Source: Chrysopilus asiliformis (Eukaryota; Arthropoda; Insecta; Diptera; Rhagionidae). Taken from it: 64,000 bases of DNA. Where the stretch lies: assembly GCA_964034945.1 (NCBI GenBank), contig OZ035963.1:38446361-38510360 (forward strand), given 5' to 3'. Positions 1 through 8,928 of this stretch are shown one piece after another. The position numbers were made by a program, and so were the translations under genes. Numbering within the stretch: the stretch's first letter is position 1; every line of letters begins with the position of its first letter. A model generated the notes under the pieces. The model saw only the letters and a program-made list of their open reading frames with translations. It was not told the DNA's origin and did no database searches.

Positions 1-270
1 TACCCTGACAACTACCTAATGTTTCACCTTGTCCATATACTCCTGCTAATTTTACTTTATTACTTTTATCGACTATAGTTTCCTCTTTTAAACTATTTTC
101 CTTTATCAAATTTATCTCAGCCCCCGTGTCCACTAAAAATTCAGATGCTTTGTTGTGTACAATATCCAAAGGTAACGTTACCATTGGTACTGTCACGGGT
201 AGCATCTCGGAGTGCTGAGTACACCCTTTACGAATATTTACTGGCGGTTGACTGGGGTGTTGGCAGCCAC
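1..270 (-). CDS. Ty3/gypsy element 1 pol, N-terminal (protease) part, cut by window edge
   Basis: On the minus strand a frame -1 relative to the gag stop stays open to the window edge. It carries the retropepsin active-site motif FLVDTGAEINLI followed by a glycine-rich flap-like stretch (GVYGQGETLGSC). The aspartic protease would process the Gag and Pol polyproteins. The short overlap with gag implies expression by -1 frameshifting, as in many Ty3/gypsy elements, and element A shows the same arrangement at 10242-10320. The rest of pol lies outside the window, so integrity cannot be judged. Confidence 0.8.
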
Positions 271-2064
271 CCGTGTCCCGTTTCCCGCCGAGTTACCTTG
301 CTTTTCTAGCCAAACTTGATGCGGATAACAAGAATCTATCCTATGTCCGCTACGTAAGCAAAATTCGCATGCATCCTCTTGTATCATTCGAAGGTTCGGT
401 GGATTACGACAATCTTGCGATTTGTGTCCCCTTTTTTGACACCTATTACAAAATACATACGGATCATTTTGACGACTTTTCGTACAGTTTCTCGCAAAAT
501 GGCCCGTATTACCGCAATTAAAACATTTTGAATTTTGAGTAGAATTTCTTGGAGCCGCGTTAGAATTTCTTTGAGGCTGTCTATTTTCAAATCGAGTCGA
601 TGAAAACCTATTTGCACTACTGGAATTTCCATAATTGTTTCTATTTTCATTTCTAGAAAAATTATCGAAAATCCTGTTTTGACTGTTTTGATTAAAATTT
701 TGACCTATACTACCTCCGCGGAAATCTGAATTTTGTTGATCATAGCCTAACTGATTTGTTTTTTGATTCATTAACGCATAATCTGTAACGGACTGACTTT
801 CAAACTTGTCCACTTCGATTACTTTTTTCATTATTTTTTTAATATCCCCTTCTTGTGTGTGAGCTAATTGCTTCAACATGGGGTTCCGTAAACCTAGTTT
901 GAAAGTCCGTAACGCTATTTGATCAAATTCCGCGTTGAACGCTTCTTCTTGCCCCGGATATCTGGCTTGAGAGGCCTGTTTGCATTCGTTTAGAATTTGC
1001 AGTACTCTTCTCCCGTATGTTTCTACCGATTCTCCTGTCATTTGCCTACATTGCCTTAATTCATCCCGAAGTTCCATGGGCAATTTGGATGGCATATAGG
1101 CCTGCACTAAGACTTTCTCCAATTCACTGAAAGTCGATATATTTGAAATTTGGGCTAGCGTGTATGCCTCGCCCTGCAACCCCATAGTGGAAATAAATTC
1201 CACATATGTCGCTTGTTGTTCGGGAGTTTGCAAAATTTGGTAGAAACTTTTTGCGATTTGCAAAAATCTCTGAATATCATTCCTTCTTGTTGGTGAAGGA
1301 GCACCGGAAAATGGGGGAAGTTGCCTACTTATGAAATCTATCATCAACTGTGTTTTGTCATTATCTATAAACGAGCTGTTTGATGCTTCTTCTAGTCCGT
1401 TCGCGTTACCAGTTAAATTTTGTGCGTCTTTCATTTTTATTAGCTTTTGGTTTTCTACTCTTAAATGTTCTATAGTTTTTTCGTAATTCCTAACCTTATC
1501 GTGTACTTTTGTTAGTTCCTCAAAAATACTACTAGACCCTGCACTACTTGTTATTTTTCTAATTTCAATAACACTTTTAGTTAAGCAATTTTTATCGTTA
1601 TTTGGGCAGTTTCTGGCTATTTCATTTACCCTGTTTATTTGGCCTAGTAATTCCTCGTTAGTACTCTCAGCTTCTTTTAAATTTTTCTTATTTTCCTTAA
1701 TTCTATCCTCTAACGTAGCTTCTGTAATTTGTAATTTCCTAATATCGTTCTCGAACTCTATATTCTTTTCTTTCACCTTTTCTATATATGTCTGGAGGGA
1801 TGTTACTGTGATCTGGCTTGCTGATAACTTATCTGGATTTTCTTTAATTAACTGTTCTAACCTTTGTACCTGTTCACTGTTAAGTAGTAGTTTTAATTCT
1901 TCTAATAAAATTTCCTGAGTATAACCAAAATCTTCTCTAAGCCTAAGTATCAATTGTCTAAACTGTTCCTTTTGATTTTTTACTTGTTCTAATTCTATCT
2001 CAATTGATTTGTACCGATCTAGCTCTTCTTTTGTGAGAATGTTCTCCCCTTTTCTTTTACTCAT
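238..2064 (-). CDS. Gag polyprotein of Ty3/gypsy element 1 (608 aa)
   Basis: Structural Gag of an LTR retrotransposon, expected to form the virus-like particle and bind element RNA. Residues about 10-210 are charged and heptad-like (coiled coil). A capsid-like region follows, starting near QLPPFSGAPSPTRRND. The C-terminus carries three CCHC zinc knuckles: CFNCGNTGHFARNC at 514-527, CNRCQKRGHKSQDC at 539-552 and CEFCLRSGHRIDSC at 566-579. The reading frame is uninterrupted and the start at 2064 (MSKRKG) follows a long leader and primer-binding site. The related Gag of element A aligns along its whole length. Three knuckles rather than one or two is somewhat unusual for the group. Appears intact. 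Confidence 0.92.
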   Translation of the reverse strand: MSKRKGENILTKEELDRYKSIEIELEQVKNQKEQFRQLILRLREDFGYTQEILLEELKLLLNSEQVQRLEQLIKENPDKLSASQITVTSLQTYIEKVKEKNIEFENDIRKLQITEATLEDRIKENKKNLKEAESTNEELLGQINRVNEIARNCPNNDKNCLTKSVIEIRKITSSAGSSSIFEELTKVHDKVRNYEKTIEHLRVENQKLIKMKDAQNLTGNANGLEEASNSSFIDNDKTQLMIDFISRQLPPFSGAPSPTRRNDIQRFLQIAKSFYQILQTPEQQATYVEFISTMGLQGEAYTLAQISNISTFSELEKVLVQAYMPSKLPMELRDELRQCRQMTGESVETYGRRVLQILNECKQASQARYPGQEEAFNAEFDQIALRTFKLGLRNPMLKQLAHTQEGDIKKIMKKVIEVDKFESQSVTDYALMNQKTNQLGYDQQNSDFRGGSIGQNFNQNSQNRIFDNFSRNENRNNYGNSSSANRFSSTRFENRQPQRNSNAAPRNSTQNSKCFNCGNTGHFARNCTKSRQNDPYVFCNRCQKRGHKSQDCRNPPNLRMIQEDACEFCLRSGHRIDSCYPHQVWLEKQGNSAGNGTRVAANTPVNRQ

Positions 2065-2838
2065 TTATAAATTTAAAACAAAATATTTTCATTTTACTTA
2101 TACTTTTTTGCGGATACTATAGTTAATTTTTTTAAACTACCAAATACAATTTATTTACTTTATTATTACTTCACATACCTCCGAAAAATTGGATCTGCAT
2201 CGTTGTGTTGCACTGTTCCTGACCTCTCCCAATTTTGATTTTCAGCTGACGAAATGTTTTCCCACTAATTATAAAGTTGATTGTCCGCCTTAAAACGCCA
2301 CTTGAAAGCTGATTCCAACGTTGACCTAGTTGTAGCACACTTCTTGTAAGATGACACTGCACGCAATTGTTGTTGCACTTGATGCGGTGTTTTACCGTTC
2401 GCTGATTCTATTCCTCCAAACTGCTTCCTATGTTGGCTGCTTTGCTGCTTCTTTTTCGCTTTGGTTTTCTGTTACCCTGCACTTGATATGACTTGCAGAG
2501 TAATTCAACTGATGATTTTTCGTTGTTGAAATGAAAATTCGATTTACTAGTCTGATGTTGCTGCCTCTGGTCACTTTTCCGCTTATTGTTTTATGGTTAA
2601 TTTGAAACTTTCTGCTGCCAAGTCCGATATCTGCCTACTGCTGATGTTCACTGCTACGTTTCCCGTTCTGATGATCACTAATTTTCACTTTACACTGTAG
2701 TTCGAAGATTATTTTTACGTACGGATTATTTAATTTGTGTACGTTTAACGACTGTTCAATTTTAGATTATTATTAACTTTCACTTTATTATTATCGTTCG
2801 TAGATTCTTTTTACGTAAATTTTTTTTTTTTTTTTTTA
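2065..2838 (-). other. Untranslated leader of element 1
   Basis: About 770 bases between the primer-binding site and the gag start with no credible coding frame. It contains a long T-run on the + strand at about 2820-2837. It is presumably the genomic RNA leader carrying packaging signals, which is inference from position only. Confidence 0.6.
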
Positions 2839-2856
2839 CGTTTACCGGCTGCGCCA
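2839..2856 (-). promoter_or_regulatory. Primer-binding site of element 1
   Basis: On the minus strand TGGCGCAGCCGGTAAACG starts three bases after the LTR end. It begins with TGG, complementary to a tRNA CCA tail. The same core, TGGCGCAGCCGGT, sits at the equivalent place in element A (20726-20743). The core resembles the TGGCGCAGTCG site linked to tRNA-Ser priming in insect Ty3/gypsy elements; the tRNA identity is inference. Confidence 0.7.
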
Positions 2857-2859
2857 ATA

Positions 2860-3429
2860 TGTCGTGTTGTGTTTTTCCTAAACACGCCGAGTGGACATAT
2901 ACACTTCTCACAAAATAAAACACTGGATAAATTTTACTCTTAGTTTATTTAAATAACACTTTAATAATATAAATTACAACTTAATGAAATTAATAATGTG
3001 AATTACAACTTTCGATTAACAATTAATAAGTTACTGAAACTGTACGTCCGACTACTTCCGTGAACCAACCAGAACTCTCTTGTTAAACTGACTCAATCGA
3101 TCACCGATCGATTACCATTACAAAGTCCAATGTACTGGTTTGACATTAAATCTTTTAGTTATTGGGAAATAACAATTATAAATCTTTTAGTTATTGGGAA
3201 ATATCAATTATTTGGTGACCAAGCTATATCAGCTTAAGATTTGGGTCACTTCTTTTATAATTGCTTAACTTACATTAATTACAATTATTATTAATTTATT
3301 GAACTTTGAAGACATGCAGAAGTTAGCATATTCATGTTTTCCATTATTCGTACGATGAACCCAAGTTAACCGAGGGTGCAAAGTACATAATTCTTATTTA
3401 AACATGAGAATACCCACTCACCACAAACA
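2860..3429 (-). repeat. LTR of element 1 (about 570 bp)
   Basis: The segment starts TG and ends CA on both strands (TGTTTGTGG...CACGACA on the minus strand) and abuts the primer-binding site, so it is the 5' LTR of element 1. It contains two tandem copies of a 33-bp unit starting AAATCTTTTAGTTATTGGG at about 3148 and 3181. On its outer side lies a purine-rich tract that looks like a polypurine tract, which is unexpected for a 5' LTR. The partner LTR lies outside the window, so the exact ends are inferred. Confidence 0.7.
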
Positions 3430-3431
3430 TA

Positions 3432-3442
3432 CCATCCCCCTT
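3432..3442 (-). promoter_or_regulatory. Polypurine tract outside the element 1 LTR
   Basis: AAGGGGGATGG on the minus strand immediately precedes the LTR start. Such a tract primes plus-strand DNA synthesis and normally lies just inside a 3' LTR. Its place here suggests that this LTR also served as the 3' LTR of another copy whose interior lies to the right. Confidence 0.55.
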
Positions 3443-3709
3443 GAAAAAAGGAAAATGTCGTAGATATTTTCCGTCATGTATTGAGTTCCGATTTCTTGGA
3501 AAATGCTTTAGGTTATTTTTCTTATTGGTTTAACATTTTTATCACAAAGTATTTTACTTAAATTCAACATTTTTTAGCATTATCAAATATTCAATCCTTA
3601 TTTCTATTTTCAATCCTTATAACTAAACTCAGAAAAAAATGTTTTTTTTTTTTAAATATTACTTAAATTTAATATTAGGAATTTCTTTTTCTTCTAAGAG
3701 ATATCCTTG

Positions 3710-4010
3710 TTACTCGTAATAATAATTTATATTCGGGAAGAAACTTGTATTAGGGTAAATTACTTCTTTAACTAAATCTTCAACCACTACTACCTGATTT
3801 AATGTTCCCTCACTACTCTTAATGTTAGGTGAGTCTATCTTTCCTGGTTGGTCTGTGGGTTTTGGTCTCCCTTTAGGTGTAATTACTATTTTGCGGGTCT
3901 GCCTAGTATTTTTCCTACAACAACAACTAATTTTGATACAGAGTGTGATCGCGATCAATACAATTATTCCCCCTATGACGTATGTTTGCCATTTTAAAAT
4001 TTGTTAAAAC
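3710..4010 (-). pseudogene. Env-like C-terminal tail with membrane segment
   Basis: The minus-strand frame encodes WQTYVIGGIIVLIAITLCIK, a strongly hydrophobic membrane-spanning stretch. A cysteine cluster (SCCCRK) and a basic-to-acidic hydrophilic tail of about 65 residues follow, up to the stop at 3710. This layout fits the anchor and cytoplasmic tail of an errantivirus-type envelope protein. Upstream the frame meets a stop near 4010, and no surface or fusion subunit is visible, so it is a remnant. With the polypurine tract it probably forms the 3' end of a second retroelement copy joined to element 1 through the LTR. The family call is by architecture only. Confidence 0.5.
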
Positions 4011-4223
4011 ACAAGTAAACGAATGTCTTTTTTGGTTATAATATTGTTTTATTGTTTATTCTCTTCTTATATTTTTATTTAAACTTATTTGTACTTCACT
4101 TAACTAGAGATTTTTTCTTCACTTAAACGACTAATTCATAATTGTTCACAATTTGTTCTTTACATTACTCTATTCTTGAAGTTCATTTTACTTCAAACTT
4201 GACTTTCCACTTTACTTCTTTAC

Positions 4224-5298
4224 TATAGCATTCAGCACCGAGACAATTTTAAGGAACCGGGTTTCGGTGCTAGAATCTTCGAGAACCGGGTACCCGGTTC
4301 TGGAACCGGTGCTGAAAATGTAAATAAAAAATAAGAAATTACCAATAAGAAATTACAGTTAAAAAATTCACTTTTTGAATAACTCTGTGGCATTAGAAGA
4401 AAACATCATATTTGATTTTTTTTCATCGAGTGTATGACCATAGTTTAACTAGTTAGGAAACCTAGGGATTTTTCCGTGTACCTACGTTGGAGTAAAGATA
4501 ACCGATATACTCGTGGACGCGGTTTTTCTTTCTTTCTTATGCGTAAATTACCAACAAAACACAACACATGTAAAACCTAGCCACATTTTCATACACCACC
4601 AACACATGCAATCTTCCGACAGCGGAAGACAGCGGAAGATTGTCGGAAGATTGCATGTGTTGGTGGTGTATGAAAATGTGGCTAGGTTTTACATGTGTTG
4701 TGTTTTGTTGGTAATTTACGCATAGGAAAGAAAGAAAAACCGCGTCCACGAGTATATCGGTTATCTTTACTCCAACGTAGGTACACGGAAAAATCCCTAG
4801 GTTTCCTAACTAGTTAAACTATGGTATGACAGCAGAAAGAGGAAGTAAGACAACAAAACCAATTTCTATAGTGTAGTGCTTACTCTAGTGGAAGTTAATG
4901 AGGAAAGGTCTTATTTTCCATTCTATATAATAGTTGTTCCCTGCCTATACATAAAAAAACCATTTTAACTTTACAGGAAATTTAATACTTTCTGTGAGCG
5001 CATATAAATCTATTATATTGTCGTTGTTTTAAAGAGACTTTGTAAAGAAAATGTAATCGGATGGCTTAATTTTGCATTAATCTTTTAATTTACAGTTATT
5101 ATTAACAGAAATATGTACTTACAACGAACGAACAGCAGCGAACGAACAGTATTTTGATATTTAAGCATGTAAGAAATTGCTTGCTTTCAGCACCGAAAAC
5201 CGGGTAATTTTACCCAATTCAAACCCGGTTTTCGGTTCCAGAAAATGGCCGGGATTCCCGGGTACCCGGGTTTCGGGTACCCGGGATTGAATGCTCTA
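4224..5298. mobile_element. Non-autonomous hAT-type element with a giant hairpin
   Basis: A 1075-bp insertion flanked by a perfect 8-bp duplication TTCTTTAC (4216-4223 and 5299-5306), the hAT signature. The ends are TATAGCATTCAG and, inverted, TAGAGCATTCAA. Subterminal DNA is rich in CCGGGTACCCGG-like palindromes (4250-4315 and 5195-5288), possible transposase-binding sites. The centre is a near-perfect inverted repeat. Removing the element restores a continuous flanking sequence. No transposase is encoded; the two mirror-image 70-residue open frames inside are by-products of the palindrome. Confidence 0.8.
4438..4824. repeat. Near-perfect 184-bp-arm inverted repeat, 19-base loop
   Basis: The left arm 4438-4621 and right arm 4641-4824 are reverse complements with essentially one visible mismatch (TTTCTTATGCG against TTTCCTATGCG). 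The 19-base spacer itself repeats GCGGAAGA. An RNA copy from either strand would fold into a very long, almost perfectly paired hairpin. The arms are the core of the surrounding hAT-type element. Confidence 0.95.
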
Positions 5299-5306
5299 TT
5301 CTTTAC

Positions 5307-5890
5307 TGACTGAAAAACTTGATTATTACTTCAACTTGACTGATCCGTGTCTGTGACCTAATGACAACTGCCTGATCGTGACCGCTGACCTATTCTTTTA
5401 TTACCATTCTGAACGCCGCCCCTCTCAGTTATTCAGCTGCGTTCAGTTGGTATTCAGCGGTCAACTTACCCAATCCGTTCGCTTCGCTTGTTTTAGAATA
5501 CTTTCCATTGGTTGTCCCACTTTGCTTATTTACATGATGCATATGCTTCCGCGCGTGCTATATGGCTTGGCTCATATATCACGCAGAAGCGCACATGTTG
5601 GTGCAACCAATGGTTTGTTTATGTTGGTACTTGAAAAACGACACGATGCACTTTTGGCCACACATTACTTGGAAATCAATTAAGTGCGCCTCATACATCA
5701 TGACGCAACACGACACCTTGACTTAGTTTGGGTCAAGCAAATTGTCGTGTTTATCGTTTCCCTGTTTATGTTATTATTTGCATGTGACACTGGTGCTTCA
5801 CATGATAAATAGGGAAATGATATTTTCTCTTCTTGTGCGATTTCCTTAATGTTCGCGTTAAGCGATTTATTGCGCACAGAGATTTGGGTT
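5307..5890. other. Unassigned segment between hAT element and element A
   Basis: With 4011-4223 it forms a continuous stretch once the hAT element is removed. It is T-rich at the left and more GC-rich at the right, like a minus-strand LTR, but no matching second copy exists in the window. It should contain the missing 3' end of element A if that element were complete, yet the LTR at 20747-21303 shows no similarity here. No convincing gene was seen. Confidence 0.4.
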
Positions 5891-5903
5891 TAGGTTGAGA
5901 TTC

Positions 5904-6711
5904 TCAGAATAAGGATCTCCTCCTTGACCACATTTCCACGAATAGGTTGGATGGCCAGTTATAACAAATTATCCCATGTGACTCTTGTTCCCTGGTTCTT
6001 TGTACCGTCTCTATTTCTGCGGCAAACTGATCTAAACTTTGACTACCGGCTCGAAATACGTTATTGAATTCGTGTTTATTGTTAATTTTCACGAAACAAT
6101 TTTATCCTGTTGTTATGTATTCTACGTTGTCTTTTTCCTATCAAAACCACAGTGTTAACTTCGTTAGGCACTTCGACTACGGGATAGGGTCCTACCCATA
6201 TTTGCGATAACTTCCCTTTCCTTGCTGCATCTCTTAACAGCACCTTGTCACCTTTCTGATATTTTACAGATTTAGCACCTATATCGTAATAATGTTTTGA
6301 TTTAACTTTATTTTCTCTAGACTGCTCCTTTGCAGCCTTATATCCTTGTTGTAGTTTTTGTCGGAGTTCGAAAACGTAATTTCCATAGATATAAACCGGT
6401 TCAGGTTCCCGTTTGAGTTCCGTGGGAATTTCGGGTGTAAAACCGAACAATATTTCCATGGGAGTCATCCCGGTGCTCCGATTTTCAGACGTATTATGGA
6501 CAAACATGGCTTGTCTCAAGTGCTGACTCCATGTTCGAGGGTTCTTATCTACGAAAGTCCTTAAATACTCGACGAGGGGTTTGTGACTCCGCTCTAACAT
6601 ACCGTTGGACTGTGGATGATACGCCGTAGTCTGCACTTTCTTGATCTTTAACAATTTACAAAGATGTTTGAAAAGATCACTAAGAAAATTCGATCCCTGA
6701 TCGGTTAACAA
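5904..6711 (-). pseudogene. Element A pol: integrase catalytic core (part) and C-terminal domain
   Basis: The frame at 6082-6711 begins at MLTDQGSNFLSDLF, which holds the second catalytic Asp of a retroviral-type DDE integrase. It continues through the glutamate motif YHPQSNGMLERSHK to a C-terminal GKLSQIWVGPYPVVEV domain, a DNA-binding SH3-like fold in this family. The product ends at KLFREN. A further open stretch at 5904-6092 in another frame may be downstream element sequence. The first catalytic Asp is absent because of an internal deletion near 6700, so the protein would be inactive. Confidence 0.8.
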
Positions 6712-8359
6712 ATGGCCTATCTGCTGTGTCCGTTATTACCATTGGCATTTTATGTTGCCTTCCTGATTTATTCTTCTGGCAGGGTATACAACACCGGATA
6801 TATTTTTTGATATCCCTTAGCATTCCTCTCCATTGAAACTTTCTACGAATATTTGAATATGTCCTAAACACTCCTCTATGTCCACCAAGCGGACTATCAT
6901 GGTGTGCTTTTAATACCTTCCAGATTTCTTCCTTATTAGTCAAGGTGATTTTCTTAATAACTGTTTCACTTTTGTTTCCGCATTCGTTGGGTTGTACGTT
7001 ATTTCTAACAGTTTTACTTAAAGATTTAGTTTTATCTTTTTCTACCTGCCCTAGGTTTTCTTTATCTCTTTGAGCCTGAGCCCTGGTTACAATTAAACAA
7101 TTTCGTTTCTCTATGGGATTATTTATTTCTTGCATATCCTGGTTCCAAAGTCTTACCAGTTCCCTAACATCTTCTATAGTTCTAATAGCACCTCCCGTGT
7201 TTTCTGATTTGAGTACCGACTCGTCAAATTCGTCCTCCTCAGGAGGTGGAATCCTACTTAAAGCATCCGCGAATTTATTATATTTACCGGGTTTGTATTC
7301 AATGTCGAAGTCATATTCTGAAAGTTTGTGCTGTAACTGTAAAATTCGCGACGTAGTATCCTTAATTCGACACTGCCCTTTTAATGGCTTATGATCGGTA
7401 TAGATCGTGAAGTGTCTCCCGTACAAATAACAACGAAAATATTTAGTTGCCCATACAATGGCAAGTAACTCCTTCTCAATTGTCGAATATCTCCTTTCCG
7501 CAGGGTTTAATGAGCGACTAGCATAAGCTATTTGCTGTTCCGCCCCTATTTCCCCCTGTGAAAGTACGGCTCCTAAAGCGACATTGCTAGCATCTGTTGT
7601 TAGTAGAAATGGTTTTGAGAAATCTGGGTACGAAAGTACCGGAGGATTTACCAGAGCATTCTTTAATGCTAAAAATGATTCTTCGCATTGCGGCTCCCAT
7701 TTAAATTTGTTGTTCTTTCGAACTAACTTATTCATTGGCTCAGCAATTTTAGAGAAATTTGGAATAAACTTTCTATAATAGTTTGCTAAACCTAAAAATG
7801 ATTGGGTCTGCCTTACTGTTCGCGGGCGCGGAAAAGTTTGTACACATTTGACCTTTTCTGGATCTGGTTGTGCTCCCTTATCCGAGCACTTATGACCAAG
7901 ATAAATTATTTCTCGTTTTAAAAATTTACACTTTTCTATCTGTAGCTTTAAGTTAAATTCTCTGAGTCTTTCAAAGACCGCCCTAAGTTTCTCATTGTGT
8001 TCTCCTAGATTTTTTCCATAGACTACAATATCGTCTAAATAAACGAAACACTTCCATCCCTGTAATCCTGCTAGTACCATGTTCATCATGTTTTGAAAAG
8101 TTGCAGGTGCCCCCGTCAACCCGAAAGCCATTCTCTTGAATTGATAATGGCCGAAAGAAGTACTAAAAGCTGTTTTCGACCTATCAGCCTCTTTAATCAA
8201 AACCTGGTGATAACCGCTAGCCAAGTCTAACGTTGAGAAATAGCGAGAATGACCCAACTGGTCCAGAATATCCTCGATTCTAGGCAGTGGATATGCATTT
8301 CCAACAGTGATCTCGTTTAGTTTGCGGTAATCTACCACAACTCCAACGTTTTTTACCAT
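6680..8359 (-). pseudogene. Element A pol: reverse transcriptase, RNase H and integrase zinc domain
   Basis: Reverse transcriptase motifs run in order: VVVDYRKLNEIT, STLDLASGYHQV, FGLTGAPATFQNMMN and the catalytic FVYLDDIVVYG. RNase H follows, with LLTTDASNVALGAVLSQ and IYTDHKPLKG. The integrase HHCC zinc-binding domain (H...H...CCIPCQ) comes next. The frame then enters the integrase core and stops after DRPFVNRSGIEFS, where a deletion joins two distant parts. A frameshift also separates this frame from the upstream RT segment near 8340. The protein would have copied the element RNA. It is now disrupted. Confidence 0.88.
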
Positions 8360-8383
8360 CCGGTCCCGACTTCTTTGGTACTA

Positions 8384-8905
8384 CTAGCAAGGGTGAGTTC
8401 CATGGACTATTGCTAAATTCGATAATGTTGTTTTCCAACATTTCGCTAGTTCCTGAATAACCTGTCTCTGTGCTTCGGGTAGTCGATACATTTTCTGATT
8501 TATAGGTGGAGCATCTTGTCTCGTAGGGATTTCATGCATCTGAGCGTTGGTGTACGTCAGAGGATCTCCTGGGAGATGAAAAATTTCGCTAAACTCTCTA
8601 CAAAGACTTTCAATTGACACCCTTTCTTCTGGGTTATAACCATCGTTAAGATTTAGTTCGCTGAGAATTCTATTAATTCTTGTTTTTTCTGCGGCAACCG
8701 ATTCCCTATAACATTTCCCCTCACCCTGAGGTATATTAGCTCGCTCATCTGTATATAATTCCGGCTTCCCAAGCCTGTTTGCGTTACTTGTTTTCTTCGA
8801 CACATTCCTGTCAATAAGTTCCATACGTGGCTCCCCGAGCCCTCTTATATCAAATTCTGTCGCCCCGCGACAATCTAATTCCACATTTTTAAATTTTTCC
8901 TCCAT
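8384..8905 (-). pseudogene. Element A pol: protease-RT connector and first RT residues
   Basis: This segment links the protease part to the reverse transcriptase. It contains the conserved pre-RT arrangement ERVSIESLCREFSEIFHLPG ... HEIPTRQDAPPINQKMYRLP, typical of Ty3/gypsy polyproteins. The expected continuation, NSPWNSPLLVVPKKSG, is present in a neighbouring frame at about 8360-8430, so single-base shifts at about 8440 and 8340 break the gene. Another frame change near 8935 separates it from the upstream part. Confidence 0.75.
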
Positions 8906-8928
8906 TAACGTTGTGTTAACTATACTAA

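Noticed and set aside
4513..4749. Two overlapping 70-residue open frames on opposite strands with the same protein sequence
   Set aside because: They are the same frame read from the two arms of the perfect palindrome; no family features.
4011..5735. Possible LTR of element A spread across the hAT insertion
   Set aside because: Composition looks LTR-like and TG/CA ends can be chosen, but it shows no similarity to the LTR at 20747-21303 and no polypurine tract is clear.
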